This document shows, in pieces, positions 36,839-46,871 of a DNA stretch of 64,000 nucleotides (positions are counted from its first letter, which is position 1; the number at the start of each line of letters is the position of its first letter). The notes beneath the pieces are model-generated. The model worked only from the letters and a program-made list of their open reading frames with translations. It had not been told where the DNA came from and did no database searches. The translations under genes and the position numbers were made by a program. Source of the stretch: Polyporus tsugae (Eukaryota > Basidiomycota > Agaricomycetes > Polyporales > Polyporaceae). The stretch covers positions 1,927,001 through 1,991,000 of the forward strand of contig JAHRBS010000012.1 of NCBI GenBank assembly GCA_024305745.1, read 5' to 3'.

Positions 36839-37147
36839 CCCGTTGGCTAACCCTCCGCCGCCGCACCACCAACCCGGGCGATCAGTCCTCCCCCAGGCTT
36901 CGCCTTGCAAACTATTGACACTTTGCCCCCAAGCTGCTCGGCGTCCGTCTGCTGCGTACGTGTGTAGCCAGCGCCGCCTGTCTCACCTGCAAAACGTGAA
37001 TGAATCTGATCGGTACTCGCCAGGCAGGCTGCAGCCGTACTACCCACCGTTCCCAGCACTCCTTTGACGCATCGTGGCTCATTCGCCACTAATCCTTTGT
37101 GTCGCGTAGGCCTCGAACCTCCGCCGAGCGGGACTATATCTATTCCC

Positions 37148-39531
37148 ATGAGCGTGATGGCAGCAACCACCAGCCATAGCGCGCCCTGCATCATCCACAG
37201 GTCGTACCCCCTCGCGACCTCCACCGGAGACGCGTCATACTCACCAGCCATGTTGGAGAGGCTTCGACGGCCAGACCGCTACTCCCGGCATCTCCCGCCA
37301 CTCTCCCATACCCGCACTAGCGAGTACAACAGCACCAGGTGCGCATGTTTCTGCTCCGAGTAACGATCCTTGCACGCCCAGTTAACAAATGCGACATATC
37401 CATCAGTCATGGTCGTACCCGCTCGTACGTCTACGAAAGGGCAGGCGCGCCTGTCTACCCGGAGTCGTCATCCGAGAGCCCTTCTCCACGGGAGGCCCGG
37501 TCATCGCTCCCGCTGCCACAGCAGACCACCGCATCCACCATGCAGAGCACGAGCATCAGCTTTGCCACCACCATCTCCGCGACCTCGACCTGGGCAATGT
37601 CCCCTTCTGCGTACTCGCCCTCATCAACCAGCTCCTCATCTCCGGTATCTCGCGTCAGAACCCAGCACCGCGCGATCGAGTCCGAGCGGGGAGGAGCAGT
37701 TTCCCGGAAGGATCGCGGTCCCTTCGAGGCCGCGCAGCGCAGACCCCTTCCTATCCCCTCGCGCCCTGCCCCCCAAGCACAGGCCATCCACACTCACCCG
37801 CGCGCGAGCATCTCGCCTGATCGCTCTCGCGCGGCCTCCCCAGTGGGGAGGCTTCACGCTGCGTCGTCCTTCACCGCGGAGCGACACGCGTACAGAGAAC
37901 GGCAGGACAGCTGGTCCCCCGAGAGCGCGAGGCAGCCCTTGCCCACGATGTGGTACGTCCGTCCTGTCTTCCGTTCGCACAGCGGCGCCACAGTGCCTGC
38001 GCGGCGAGAGCGACGATGCTCACTTGACCGCTTCTGCTTCTCCCGCTACAGGAACCCCCAGCCGAGCCGCGGGACTTCTCCGGAGTTTGTCCAGGGCTCG
38101 TCGCGCGCTAGTAGGCGCTGGGCGCCCCCGCCCCCACCGAGCCCCAGCCCGAGCACAAGCTCGTACAGCGCGTCGGGCCGCACGGACACGGACCCGACCG
38201 ACGAGGACGAGCAGCAGCACCACGTCAAGATCGAGCAGGACCAGGACCAGGACCAGGACCACGAGGGCGTCAAACTGCCGTCCTTCCGCAGCGCGTTCCC
38301 GAGCGCGCCAGCCATGTGGCACTCACACTCGCAGCACTCTCCGTTCAGCTGGGACGGCGCGTCCCTCCGCCGAGATGCTCTAGGTCCGCTCAGCAGTCGC
38401 TCGGCCGCCGCTTCGCCTTCGCCTTCTAGTGCAGAGTACGCAAGCGCCGGCCCGGTCTGGGGCCCCAGATCGGCTCTTTTCCGACCCGACAGCGAGGGCG
38501 ACACTCTCCCGGTCCTCGTCTCCGACGTCCGCTCGAGCATCTCGCACGTGCGGAACGAGCATCCCGCGACGGCCGTCAACGCGAACGCGAACGCGCGCCA
38601 GCAGGCGCAGTGGAGGGTCCAGCAGGGTCCTGTCTCGCCGCCAACTCCGTCCCGCACCCGGCCTGCGCCGCTGGCGAACATCCCACCCGTCGGGACGGTG
38701 CTGGCTGAGCTCCCGGTGATGTCACCGACGCCCAAGAAGTACCGCTTCGTGACGAGCAAGCCCGCCGAGATGCACGCTGAGGAAGGCCTCGACGCGCGCG
38801 GCCGCCCTGTCACCGTCAGCCCGAGCGGGACGAAGCGGCGATACCCTGGGGCGTCGTCCGAGTCGAGCATCGACGTCCCCCTCACCCCACCCGAGACGCC
38901 CGAGGACGAGGACGAGAGCGGCGCCCCACGCAAGCGCAGGCAGGGCCAGGGCCAGCTCCCGTTCGAGAACTCGTTCCCGGCGGAGTCCGGGGCAGCTGGG
39001 GGGCGAAGCCCGCGGGGCGCGATCGTGCCCGCGTACCACTACGACACGGAGCGCGCGCTCAAGTGCGCGTTTCCCGGGTGCGGCGCGGTGCTGACGGGCA
39101 AGAAGAGCGAGACGGCGAGCCACATGCGCTCGCACTTCCTGCAGGCCGTCGGCGAGACGCTCGAGTGCCCGTGGCCGGCGGACACCAATGGGGAGGAGGG
39201 GAGCGGGAGCAGCGGGGGCAGGGGGTGCTGCGGGATGGCGTTCAAGGACAGCGCGAACTTTGGGCGGCACGTGAGCTCGAAGCACATCCGCGCGGAGGAG
39301 TACCAGTGCAATCGGTGCGGGCGGCCGTTCGCGAGGAGGGACGCGGCGTTGAGGCATATGAAGACGCTGTGTCGGATGGACGGCACGGGGACGCGGAGGA
39401 AGAACGAGAAGAAGGTCAAGGCCAGAACGGAGGAATATGAGGAGGGTGAGTATTCACTTGAACTGGGTGCCATTTGTTGGCTGTCGGTCGTCGTGCTGAT
39501 CTCCACCATAGTGCATATGTTTAACGATTAG
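37148..39531 (+). CDS. C2H2 zinc-finger protein, probable transcription factor
   Basis: Exon 1 (from ATG 37148, MSVMAATTSHSAPCIIHRSY) ends in NSTR at a CAG/GTGCGC donor. The intron at 37339-37408 joins in frame to HGRTRSYVYERAG. A second intron, GTACGTCC to CTACAG, probably removes about 100 nt at 37952-38050 and gives MWNPQPSRG. A final intron gives the ending EEVHMFND. Most of the protein is Ser/Pro/Arg-rich and disordered, with an acidic patch encoded by a tandem hexanucleotide (EQDQDQDQDHEG). A basic KRRYPGASSES and RKRRQG precede the fingers. Three C-terminal fingers are visible: CAFPGC...HMRSH; a longer CPWP...CCGMAF...HVSSKH with a Gly/Ser insert; and CNRCGRPFARRDAALRHMK ending TLC, a C2HC variant. 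Nuclear DNA binding is likely. Target genes are unknown. Confidence 0.85.
38237..38260. repeat. In-frame hexanucleotide repeat encoding Gln-Asp
   Basis: About four tandem ccagga/caggac units inside the zinc-finger gene encode alternating Gln and Asp before His-Glu-Gly. Such a repeat can change length by slippage without breaking the frame. Confidence 0.7.
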
Positions 39532-40747
39532 ACCGTGCGGGACTCAACATGGATGGGGAAAACACGCTGCTCTGAATTCGCCACGGGACACTACAGGAGC
39601 AGGATATTCCGGACTTTCCGTTTTTTTTTTCGAACTCGAACAATGGACAAGGACTGCATCGGCTTGCAAGGCCACATAGCTAATTAACAAGCAGCGCATA
39701 GATTGCCCTCACAGGTTTATATCACTGAAAGGCTACCTCGAGCTTCTTTATGTTCAGGTTGTCATATGTATGTGGAGAAGTGTAGCATACTTGTATTTGT
39801 CGGACTTTAAGGAAGTACTTACCTACTTGCGACTCAACTAGAACGTCTTCGATCGTCAACCATTCCTGGGCGAAGTGGTGGTGTATGACGCGTGGGGAAC
39901 GTGACTCCGAGGCGCCCTAGGCATTCGACGCGTGACGTCACGCGTAGTACTGAGTGCTTCGCTGGCTGGCAGCGGCCATCCCGGGCCCGGGCCCACCGCT
40001 TCCCTCCGCCAAGTTCTCTCTGATAGGTACCTTCTTGCACTTGTGGCCAACGACTAGGCTCGGAGCCAACTTGCATACTTTATGGTCATTTTGACGTGTC
40101 GACGGCCGTCCGAAGCGCGCTTCCTGCCAATTTTTTTGCAACTGGGAGCCTGACTCGAACGTCGCGGTACCGGTCATACGTAGACCTAAAACCCTAACAC
40201 TCTTTCAAGGGAAGCCACGTACATATCTTCCACGTACATATTCAACTCATATCTCGCGTTTCATCCAAGGTAATTCCAGATGTGAAGAGTTCAGTAGGCT
40301 ACTGTATACGTGTCTCAGTCTGGGCCCAATCCCGTACCGAGTACGAAAGCTCGGGAGCAGGCACGACCGTCCTGCTAGCACATGCAGTGAATGCTACGCG
40401 TGCTGCGGGGACTGCCTGTGCCGGACTGGCGATGAGACCGCGGGTATGGCCAAGCCCTACTGGGAGCCGATACCCTGGTCTTGCAATTCAATCGCCCTGA
40501 ACTTCCGCCATTTAGCGCACTAATCTTCCCGTCGGTGCGAGTGGCCGCGTCGATGAAGGTATTAGCCGTCCTTTAATTGAAAGCGCCAGACCGGACATTC
40601 GATGTTCACCGCGATCTCGGTAGGTACACGAGGCTGAGCTAAAGGTCGTGTACGAGGTACATAATACGATGCCCGACGTTCGCTGGCCGTCGCGTTCGTC
40701 CAACCCCTGCCCATTCCCCTCCTCCGTCTCTGGTTTTCGGTGCCGAC
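39532..40747. other. Intergenic: upstream region of the M35 protease
   Basis: No gene is seen. The left part includes an 11-nt T run near 39622, compatible with a 3' UTR, and AT-rich sequence to about 39830. An 18-bp perfect palindrome containing a CRE core lies at 39928-39945. The single aaaccctaac near 40188 is not a telomeric array. The segment before 40748 would hold the core promoter of the protease; no clear TATA box is seen. Confidence 0.5.
39928..39945. promoter_or_regulatory. 18-bp palindrome: CRE core flanked by MluI boxes
   Basis: The sequence acgcgtgacgtcacgcgt is its own reverse complement. Its centre is TGACGTCA, the binding site of CREB/ATF-type bZIP proteins. Both flanks are ACGCGT, the MluI cell-cycle box. 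A further gacgcgt lies about 40 nt upstream. It sits 400 nt after the zinc-finger gene and 800 nt before the M35 gene. Function is inferred. Confidence 0.5.
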
Positions 40748-42385
40748 ATGTTCCGTCTGTCGTTCCTCTCCGTCCTTGCTTTTGTTGCTGCCGCTCTCGC
40801 GGCTCCTTCGCTTCTGCTCGAAGTGTCGGGTCCTTCTACGGTCTATGGCGTCGACAGCTTCAACATCACCACCACGGTGAAGAACGCGGGCGATGAGGTC
40901 GTCAAGCTCCTCAACCACCCTAGAGGTCCCCTGTCCGACCTGCCGGCAGACATGTTCACCATTACAAACCGGCACGGCCTCAGCCCGGACTTCGTCGGCA
41001 TTACCGTAAGTGATGTTGCGTTAAACGACGGGTTAAGAATGCGCGCTGATGCACTTCAAACTCAATGCTTGTGTCCATCAGGTCAAGTATTCCCCGTCAG
41101 CGGCCCTTGCGTCCAAGGACTATCACGCGTACACCGTTCTCGCTCCCGGAGAGTCTATCTCGGTCCATCATGACAGTACGTCATCCTTCTTCGGAAGGCG
41201 CATACACGTTTCTTTAACATTACAACTACGGTTCAGTCTCGGACGCGTATGATTTCTCGACCTCCGGTCCTGGCCAATATGTCGTCATGATGAAGAGCTT
41301 TAACACGTTCTACTACGTCGCGGACGGCAAGATCTCTGCCCTCGTCGGGGGCAGCGGCCATGCTTTCCACACTGTCAATGTCGCTGGCAACGCCAGGTCG
41401 TACAAGGACCGTGCTCACAGGCACACTGGCGGGTACTGTGAGACCTGGCAGGAACGCGCGATCGATGCTGCGATCCCTCTCGCTGAAAAATACGTCAACC
41501 ATGCTATCGAGTAAGCACTTCGCCAGTATGTGCCTTTGTCTTCCATTCCTGACGTTACGCAAAGGGCGTTGGCAAAGGGCGGTTCCAAGAGCACCGAGTA
41601 CAAGCGTTGGTTCGGCCATGCGCTGAATGGCAACAGGCACACCTCGGTCTCGGGCCACTTCCAGACGCTGGCGGGCAACAACTTCTCTGAGTACACGTAT
41701 GCGTGCAACGCTCACTTCTGTGCGAACCGCCCCGGTCTCTTCGGTTACGTGTACCCCAACAAGTGAGCATTCCTGACGACCGCCGTGCGGGTTCTCCGCC
41801 GCTCACCAACGAATGCGCTAGATTCGGCACGGTCCACCTCTGCGGCCAGTTCTTCGACGCCGAGGTTGGCGGGCACAACTCCCGTGCTTCCACCATAATC
41901 CACGAGGTGCGTCCCTCGCATTGTCGCCCTTGACCGTATGCCTTGAACTAATCCAATCATTAATGACCGTGGACTCCAGGCCCTCCACTTCGCGAAGAAC
42001 GGCGGCGTCGACGAGCACGCGCACGGCGAGGGCCTCGGGCAGGAGCTCGCGCGGAGCCACCCGCACCTCGCGGCCGCGAACGCGGACAACTACGAGTACT
42101 TCGCCGTCGCCGCGTTCGGCGACGGCCCCGAGGGCGACGCCTCCGTCCTGCTCACGCAGGTGCACTTCGGTAAACACATCTTGGACCTGTGATCTCCTCC
42201 GTCGGCAGGGTGCGTTGACTTGTGTGTTTTTTGCCGCTCACCATGGGCCATTGACAGTGGACCCAGTGGACTCCCCCCGTCCCGAAGCCGAAGCTGAAAT
42301 GCTGATGCTAATGCCTGCGGAGGAGGAGGCGGCGCGGTTGGCGGGGGTGGCGGCCATGGACAATTTATTCATCCCTTTCCACTGA
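40748..42385 (+). CDS. Secreted M35 metalloprotease, peptidyl-Lys endopeptidase-like
   Basis: The assembled protein is about 408 residues. It starts with a clear signal peptide (MFRLSFLSVLAFVAAALAAP), followed by a propeptide-like beta domain (LLLEVSGPSTVYGVDSFN and onward). The catalytic domain begins near GYCETWQERAIDAAIPLAEK and includes YTYACNAHFC and FGYVYPNKFGTVHLCGQFFD. An intron splits the zinc motif: the upstream exon ends STIIHE and the next begins ALHFAKNGG, giving HEALH with both His ligands and the catalytic Glu. In aspzincins the third ligand is Asp in G-T-x-D-x-x-Y-G. Here the aligned stretch is GVDEHAHG, with Glu at the ligand position and His at the Tyr position. NADNYEYFA follows as in Grifola MEP. 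The last ~40 residues form an acidic, Met/Glu-rich tail (AEAEMLMLMPAEEEAA) beyond the usual end. It is probably extracellular. Activity and Lys specificity are uncertain. Confidence 0.88.
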
Positions 42386-43240
42386 GCGCGTCGCCGGCTT
42401 GAGCTCGGACTTTTTGGGCCCGTATTACTAGCTGTGCTGGTTCCCCCTACCCTTCACCTCTAGAGAAGGCCGCGGTGTGCGACTGCGACGGTGGCTTTGT
42501 TGTAACAGGTCCGCTCGTTTGGCTTTCGTTTGTTGTCTACTCGCTATCGGACTACGAAAACGGACTCGGAAAAAAAAACTACTACCTTACTGTGGTGTAC
42601 TTACACGATCTCCAGTGCTAGTTCTGGCAATAATTACCCTACAGCGATTGTCATACTTTCAATGCCTGAATATCCCGACGGTGCTTTGGCGAGTTACAGA
42701 GCAGGAAGCGAAGGGAGTTGCTCTACGCACGATCATCTCGTTCGAGCTCAAGGCCAAGAGAACCCCGCCGACAGTTTTAGCTTCACCCTGATTTGACGTA
42801 AACGCGGGTGAGACGCAGCGAGGCCTATATCAAGGTGACGCTCGAACGGCGAATGCGTCACGGCGGCCGTCATCCTCGACACACACTTCGAGACTTACCA
42901 ACAAGAGAAGTTAAAATGTGCTCGTCCGCAGACTGTGGACCTGTATTCACACTGAAGGTCTTGGCAGAGGCGTCCACGCACCGATCGCGGGCATCCATAT
43001 GGATGCTGGTATGCCAAGGTTCACAAGAGAAGATATTCGTGCATTAGAGCGCTGCAATTGGTATATGATATATAGTATCCTGCGCATTCAGCCCCGTTCA
43101 CGACGAGCCTCGATTCGTCCTGAACGTGAACCCCTCAACAACGCCCCCAATTCTCCCAGTCCCGATCAGTTGCCAAAGCCACCTAGCGTGGGCGCAATGC
43201 CGATCGTCAGTGCCACTGCCGAGAGCATGTCCGTTTGAAG
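42386..43240. other. Convergent intergenic region
   Basis: This lies between the 3' ends of the M35 gene and the repeat-protein gene. It has a nine-A run near 42570 and no coding signal I can support. If a very short (39-nt) intron were used, the repeat-protein gene could extend to 43166. Confidence 0.4.
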
Positions 43241-44015
43241 CTAGAGGGACGCACCAGAGAACTTCTTGAAGCCTTGCTCGAGCCCGTCCCCGATCTTGCT
43301 CGCGGTGCTATCGTCCTGCGGAAGAGCCGTGAGTTCAGGCGCTATGTCACTGTGCGACAGGATAAGGGGGCTGGAAGAGAGGATGGGCAGGACGTACAAC
43401 GTTGAACCCAGCCCGCGACGCGGCCTCCTTGACGCCTCTGTTGATCCAGTCGCCCGAACTCGAGTTGTTTGAGTTCGAGTTCGAGTTCGAACCGTACGAG
43501 TCGGACGAGTTGCTGTTGTTGTTGCTGTTGTTGTTGCCGGCGTTGTTGTTGTAAGTGCCGGACGATCCGTAGTTGTCCGAGTCGTTCGACGAGCCGTAGG
43601 AGTTGCTCGAGTCGTTGGCGTTGTTGGAGCCGTAGGAGTCGTTCGAGCCGGAGTTGTTGTTGTTGGAGCCGTAGGAGTCGTTCGAAGCGGAATTGTTGTT
43701 GTTCAAACCGGAGTTGTTGTTGTTCGAACCGGAGTTGTCGTTCGAACCATACGAGTTGCTGTTCGAACCGTACGAATCGTTGTTCGACCCGTAGCTGTTG
43801 TCGTTGTCGCGACGGTTGCCGGCGGACCCGTAGTTGTCGGAGTCGTTGTTTGACCCGTACGAGGTCGAGTCGTTGTTTGATCCGTACGAGTTCGAGTTGT
43901 TGTTGTTGCCGGAACCGTACGAGTTGTTGTTGTCGTCGTTGGAACCGTACGAGGAGTCGTTGGAGTTGTTGGAACCGTACGAGTCGTTGTTAGAGTTGTC
44001 TCCGTACCCGCTCAT
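43241..44015 (-). CDS. Asn/Ser/Tyr/Gly-rich repeat protein (SYGSN repeats), prion-like
   Basis: Exon 1 (44015-43398) encodes MSGYGDNSNNDSYGSNNSN and continues as about 190 residues of degenerate repeats of the form (S/N)(D/N)SYGSNN. They are made almost only of Asn, Ser, Gly, Tyr and Asp. It ends in a short amphipathic module, DWINRGVKEAASRAGFNV. A GT-AG intron (donor GTACGT at 43397) joins this to DDSTASKIGDGLEQGFKKFS and then GASL and a stop at 43241. The composition is that of a prion-like low-complexity domain able to phase-separate. Similar SYGSS-repeat proteins occur across fungi, some reported as stress or sporulation related, but I cannot assign a function. A good TATA box precedes it. 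Repeat number probably varies between strains. Confidence 0.82.
43480..44010. repeat. Degenerate coding tandem repeat, gttgtt/ccgtacgag units
   Basis: The plus strand alternates runs of gttgttgtt (Asn codons on the minus strand) with ccgtacgag/tcgtt blocks (Tyr-Gly-Ser codons), repeating about every 30-60 nt through the Asn/Ser-rich gene. Some blocks are near-identical, for example around 43621-43690 and 43861-43910. Confidence 0.75.
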
Positions 44016-44114
44016 GGTGTAATGTGATAGAGTAGACGGCTAGAGGTGACGAGGAAGTGGCGAGCTGGGGAGGTGTGCACTGCGCAGTGTGCAGATCATC
44101 GTGCTTTTTCTGGG

Positions 44115-44124
44115 CTTTATATAT
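44115..44124 (-). promoter_or_regulatory. TATA box of the repeat-protein gene
   Basis: Read leftward the site is ATATATAAAG, 100 nt before the ATG at 44015. Confidence 0.6.
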
Positions 44125-44590
44125 CCGATGCCTTGCAGCCCAAATGGAATCCGCTGAGGCTGAAAGGTCTCCGGAGATGGCGCAATCATAGTCCATCTAG
44201 GGCGGTGAACGATGAATCGATGGCAGTTGGATCACAGGTGGAATGGAACGACCTTATGCGAGCATGATGCAGGGACGGCCAGGGCCCAGGACGGGGAATA
44301 CTGTCAGCCTCGATCTGTGGCGCTGCCAGATGGCACAGGTCATTTAGGTCGGCCCTCACTCTCCCCGGAAGGCGAAACGTGGAGAAGCCTGGAGCCATGT
44401 GCGTAGTATGACGGTGGACAGGGTCGCGAGCAACAGGTTTCTTGCTCAGGCTTGCACGTTGGTGGTCGAAATGTACTTACTAAGGAAGTCGGATGAATGG
44501 AGTCGCTGAGAGGTGCACGACTCGGAGCCGATTATCGTCAACATAGCCATGTGGATCATAAAGCTTGTACTTAGAAAAATGTGCATCCCT

Positions 44591-44685
44591 CGTAGGTTCG
44601 GAACAAGCCATGCTAGCAAGCCGGCTTGGAAGTTGGAGCACTAAATATGAGCGGAGAACTTGAAGGCGGCTTGTTCCGAACCTAC
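44591..44685. mobile_element. Short inverted-repeat element, MITE-like
   Basis: Perfect 18-bp terminal inverted repeats, gtaggttcggaacaagcc at 44592-44609 and its reverse complement at 44668-44685, enclose a 58-bp core. The 6-bp direct repeat atccct lies at 44585-44590 and 44686-44691, as expected for a target-site duplication with one extra base on the left. A 12-bp palindrome caagccggcttg lies in the core near 44617-44628. There is no coding capacity, so any movement would need a transposase supplied elsewhere. No second copy was seen in the window. Confidence 0.6.
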
Positions 44686-45062
44686 ATCCCTTGGCTGGAT
44701 CGGGGCATTGTACATGTAGCAAGCCCTGCTCAAGATGGGCAAGATGGCCGAGTACGGGCTTGAACGACCTTAAGGAAGTTGGTCGGTCCCAGAAACCGGA
44801 AGGAAGAGAAAGGCAAGTACGATGCCCAAGATATCAGTGTTGACTACATCGCGACAAGCGAAGTGAACATACAGTCCCGCCAGATCAAGTTGGTCCATGT
44901 TCGATTATGAATATTTGAATGCGTCGTGTGAGAGCGTGAGTCGTTGGAAAATATGTCTAGGGCAAAGTAATGCTGCGATAGAACCGTCATCTTGGTATCC
45001 TACAAAGCAGTCCAAAGTACATGGATAATATCTAGGTAGCTGGTATAAGCTCTAGATTCTAA

Positions 45063-46871
45063 TTACCACCCATGCGTGAGCGCCTCAGTCCCGTTAAGCG
45101 TCAAGGGCACATCCGCGAGCCACCTCGACAACAGGTCGAGCGACGCTTCGGGCTGGTCGAACGGCACCATGTGACTGGAAGACGCATGCATTAGCCCAGG
45201 ACCCCTCGAAAAGCGATGATTGGAACAAGCGATGAACGGGACATACCCAGCAGCGTGAACCTGAACGTAGGTAATATTGCCCGCAGTGAAGCCATCCCCA
45301 CCGGCGCTGCGCACCCATCCCGAAAGGCCGCCCTTGCCGAGCGTGACCCACGGCTGCTTCACCGTCTTCTTGAACTCAGGCTGGAACTTCGTCTCGAGCT
45401 CTTCGACCCAACGCTCGTTGCCGACGTAGTTGCACGCCATGTCCGCGTCGCCCGCGTAGATGAGCACGCGGATGCCGCTCTCCACGAGCTCGGGAAGGAG
45501 CTTGGCCCGGTTGCGCGCGCCATCACCTTGGAATGCAAAGGCCTGGTTCACCTGCATGTTGCAGCTCTCAAAGTTGATCGAGGGGTTCACACCCAGCGCC
45601 TTCTTGACTTCAGGGAGGTTCATCCACGTCTCAATCCATTGCAGCTCCTTGTAGCACAGCTGGCCATCCTTGGAGCGGTCGCAGTCCTTGCGGACGTCGT
45701 AGATGTTCTTGCCGGTCTCTGCAGAGCATCAGGTTAGCCCCACGGTCGCGACTGTGAAGGTACTCTCCGCGAAGGTACGCACGGACGACGGGGCCCATGA
45801 GCTGGCTGTTGCAGTACATCAACGCGGGCACGCATGTGAAGCGCGAGTCGTAATTGTAGCAGCTCTGGATAAGCCGTTGGCAGGTGGGCACCTTCGTGCG
45901 CAGCGCCTGACACTCGGGACCTTGAGGGTCGCTGAACACCGGGAACTCGCCCTCGCACGCCGCGTCGGGCACGCTCGCGAACTGGTGGTAGGGGTCCGTC
46001 AAGCCGTTGCCAACGAAGATGGATGCGAGGTTGATGTGCTGGAGTCCGGGCGCAGTGAGGGAACCACCCGCAAGGGCCTGGTTCTTGTGGTGCACGACGC
46101 TCGCAATGCTTGGTGCGTACATGCCGCCATAGCTCTCGGCTGCGACGTGGAACGGCAACTTGGAGTACTTGGGGAAGCGGGCAAGGAAGAGCTCGAGGAA
46201 CGCCCAGACGTCCTCGGCCGCGACGGGGGAAGTGTTCACGGACGTGCCATCGTCAGCGTACGAGTAGCCCACGTTGACGGGCTGGTCGAGGAAGATCACG
46301 TTGGCGGACTCGGTCCACGAGTGCGGGTTGCGCGTCACGCTCCTGCCCTCATCGGCGATGCGGCACGGACCAAGCTCAAAGAGAAGGCCGGTGGTGGATG
46401 AACAACCAGGGCCGCCGTTGAGCCACAAGACGAGAGGTGCCTCCTCCGGGTTCTCACGCGCTTCGAAGAACCAGAAGAAGAGGTGCTTGTCGTCGACGAT
46501 GTCGAGGTAACCAGACGCCTGCTGGACGGAGGGGTCGCAAATTGTGGGCTCGGTCATGCGGAGCTTGTGCTCCCCGAAGGCGGGGTGTGAGACAAGCTCA
46601 TCTGCGACCGCTCAGACAAAGCGATAATCGCAGGACAGTCTAAGGACTCACAGGTCATATCGTGCTGCTTGATAAACTCGCGTCCATCCTGCACCCACTT
46701 CTGGACGCGCTGTTCCCCCTTGTGGAAGACGTCCTCGGCAACATGCTGCCAGTCCTTGGCGACGCGACTGAGATCGTCCAACACGACCTGCTCGCCGGTG
46801 GGAATGGCGAGGACAGACGCGGAGGCGAGTAAAGTGAGGAGAGGCAGGAGGGTTGTCGACAACGCCTTCAT
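45063..46871 (-). CDS. S10 serine carboxypeptidase (carboxypeptidase Y-like)
   Basis: Exon 1 begins MKALSTTLLPLLTLLASASV, a signal peptide, and continues through a propeptide-like segment to QHDMT. It splices to YELVSHPAFGEHKLRMTEP. The large exon has LFFWFFEARENPEEAPLVLW, LNGGPGCSSTTGLLFELGPC, FLDQPVNVGYSYADDG and the nucleophile in FHVAAESYGGMYAPS. A 64-nt intron with a CTAAC branch site joins QLMGPVV to QTGKNIYDVRKDCD. The Asp of the triad is in VLIYAGDADMACNYVGN. An intron within AAG/HMVPFDQPE carries the catalytic His. The triad is therefore complete. The enzyme removes C-terminal residues at acid pH in the vacuole or outside the cell; which one is not clear. It sits 540 nt downstream of the GH95 gene on the same strand. 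A CArG-like box lies 130 nt upstream of its start. Confidence 0.94.

Larger units (their letters stand above)
35334..37147. other. Divergent intergenic region between M16 protease and zinc-finger gene
   Basis: No gene is supported in 1.8 kb. Three perfect tandem copies of GCCTCAG lie at 35553-35573, about 220 nt upstream of the protease start. A TATA-like site for the rightward gene lies at 36830-36838. It is followed by a possible 5' UTR intron (gtacgtgtg near 36955 to gtcgcgtag near 37108). The open frames seen are GC shadows. Confidence 0.45.
44016..45062. other. Intergenic with a MITE-like element
   Basis: This contains the promoter of the leftward repeat protein (TATA at 44115-44124, and a 12-bp palindrome cactgcgcagtg at 44078-44089 near the expected transcription start) and a 95-bp inverted-repeat element at 44591-44685. 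No gene is supported. The sequence just above 45063 is AT-rich and suits the 3' UTR of the carboxypeptidase gene. Confidence 0.5.

Noticed and set aside
40185..40200. Telomere-like aaaccctaac
   Set aside because: Single unit only, not a tandem array; chance occurrence.
43166..43254. Extra C-terminal exon of the repeat protein (ALTIGIAPTLGGFGN)
   Set aside because: It would need a 39-nt intron, shorter than any other intron in the window; the unspliced stop at 43241 is preferred.
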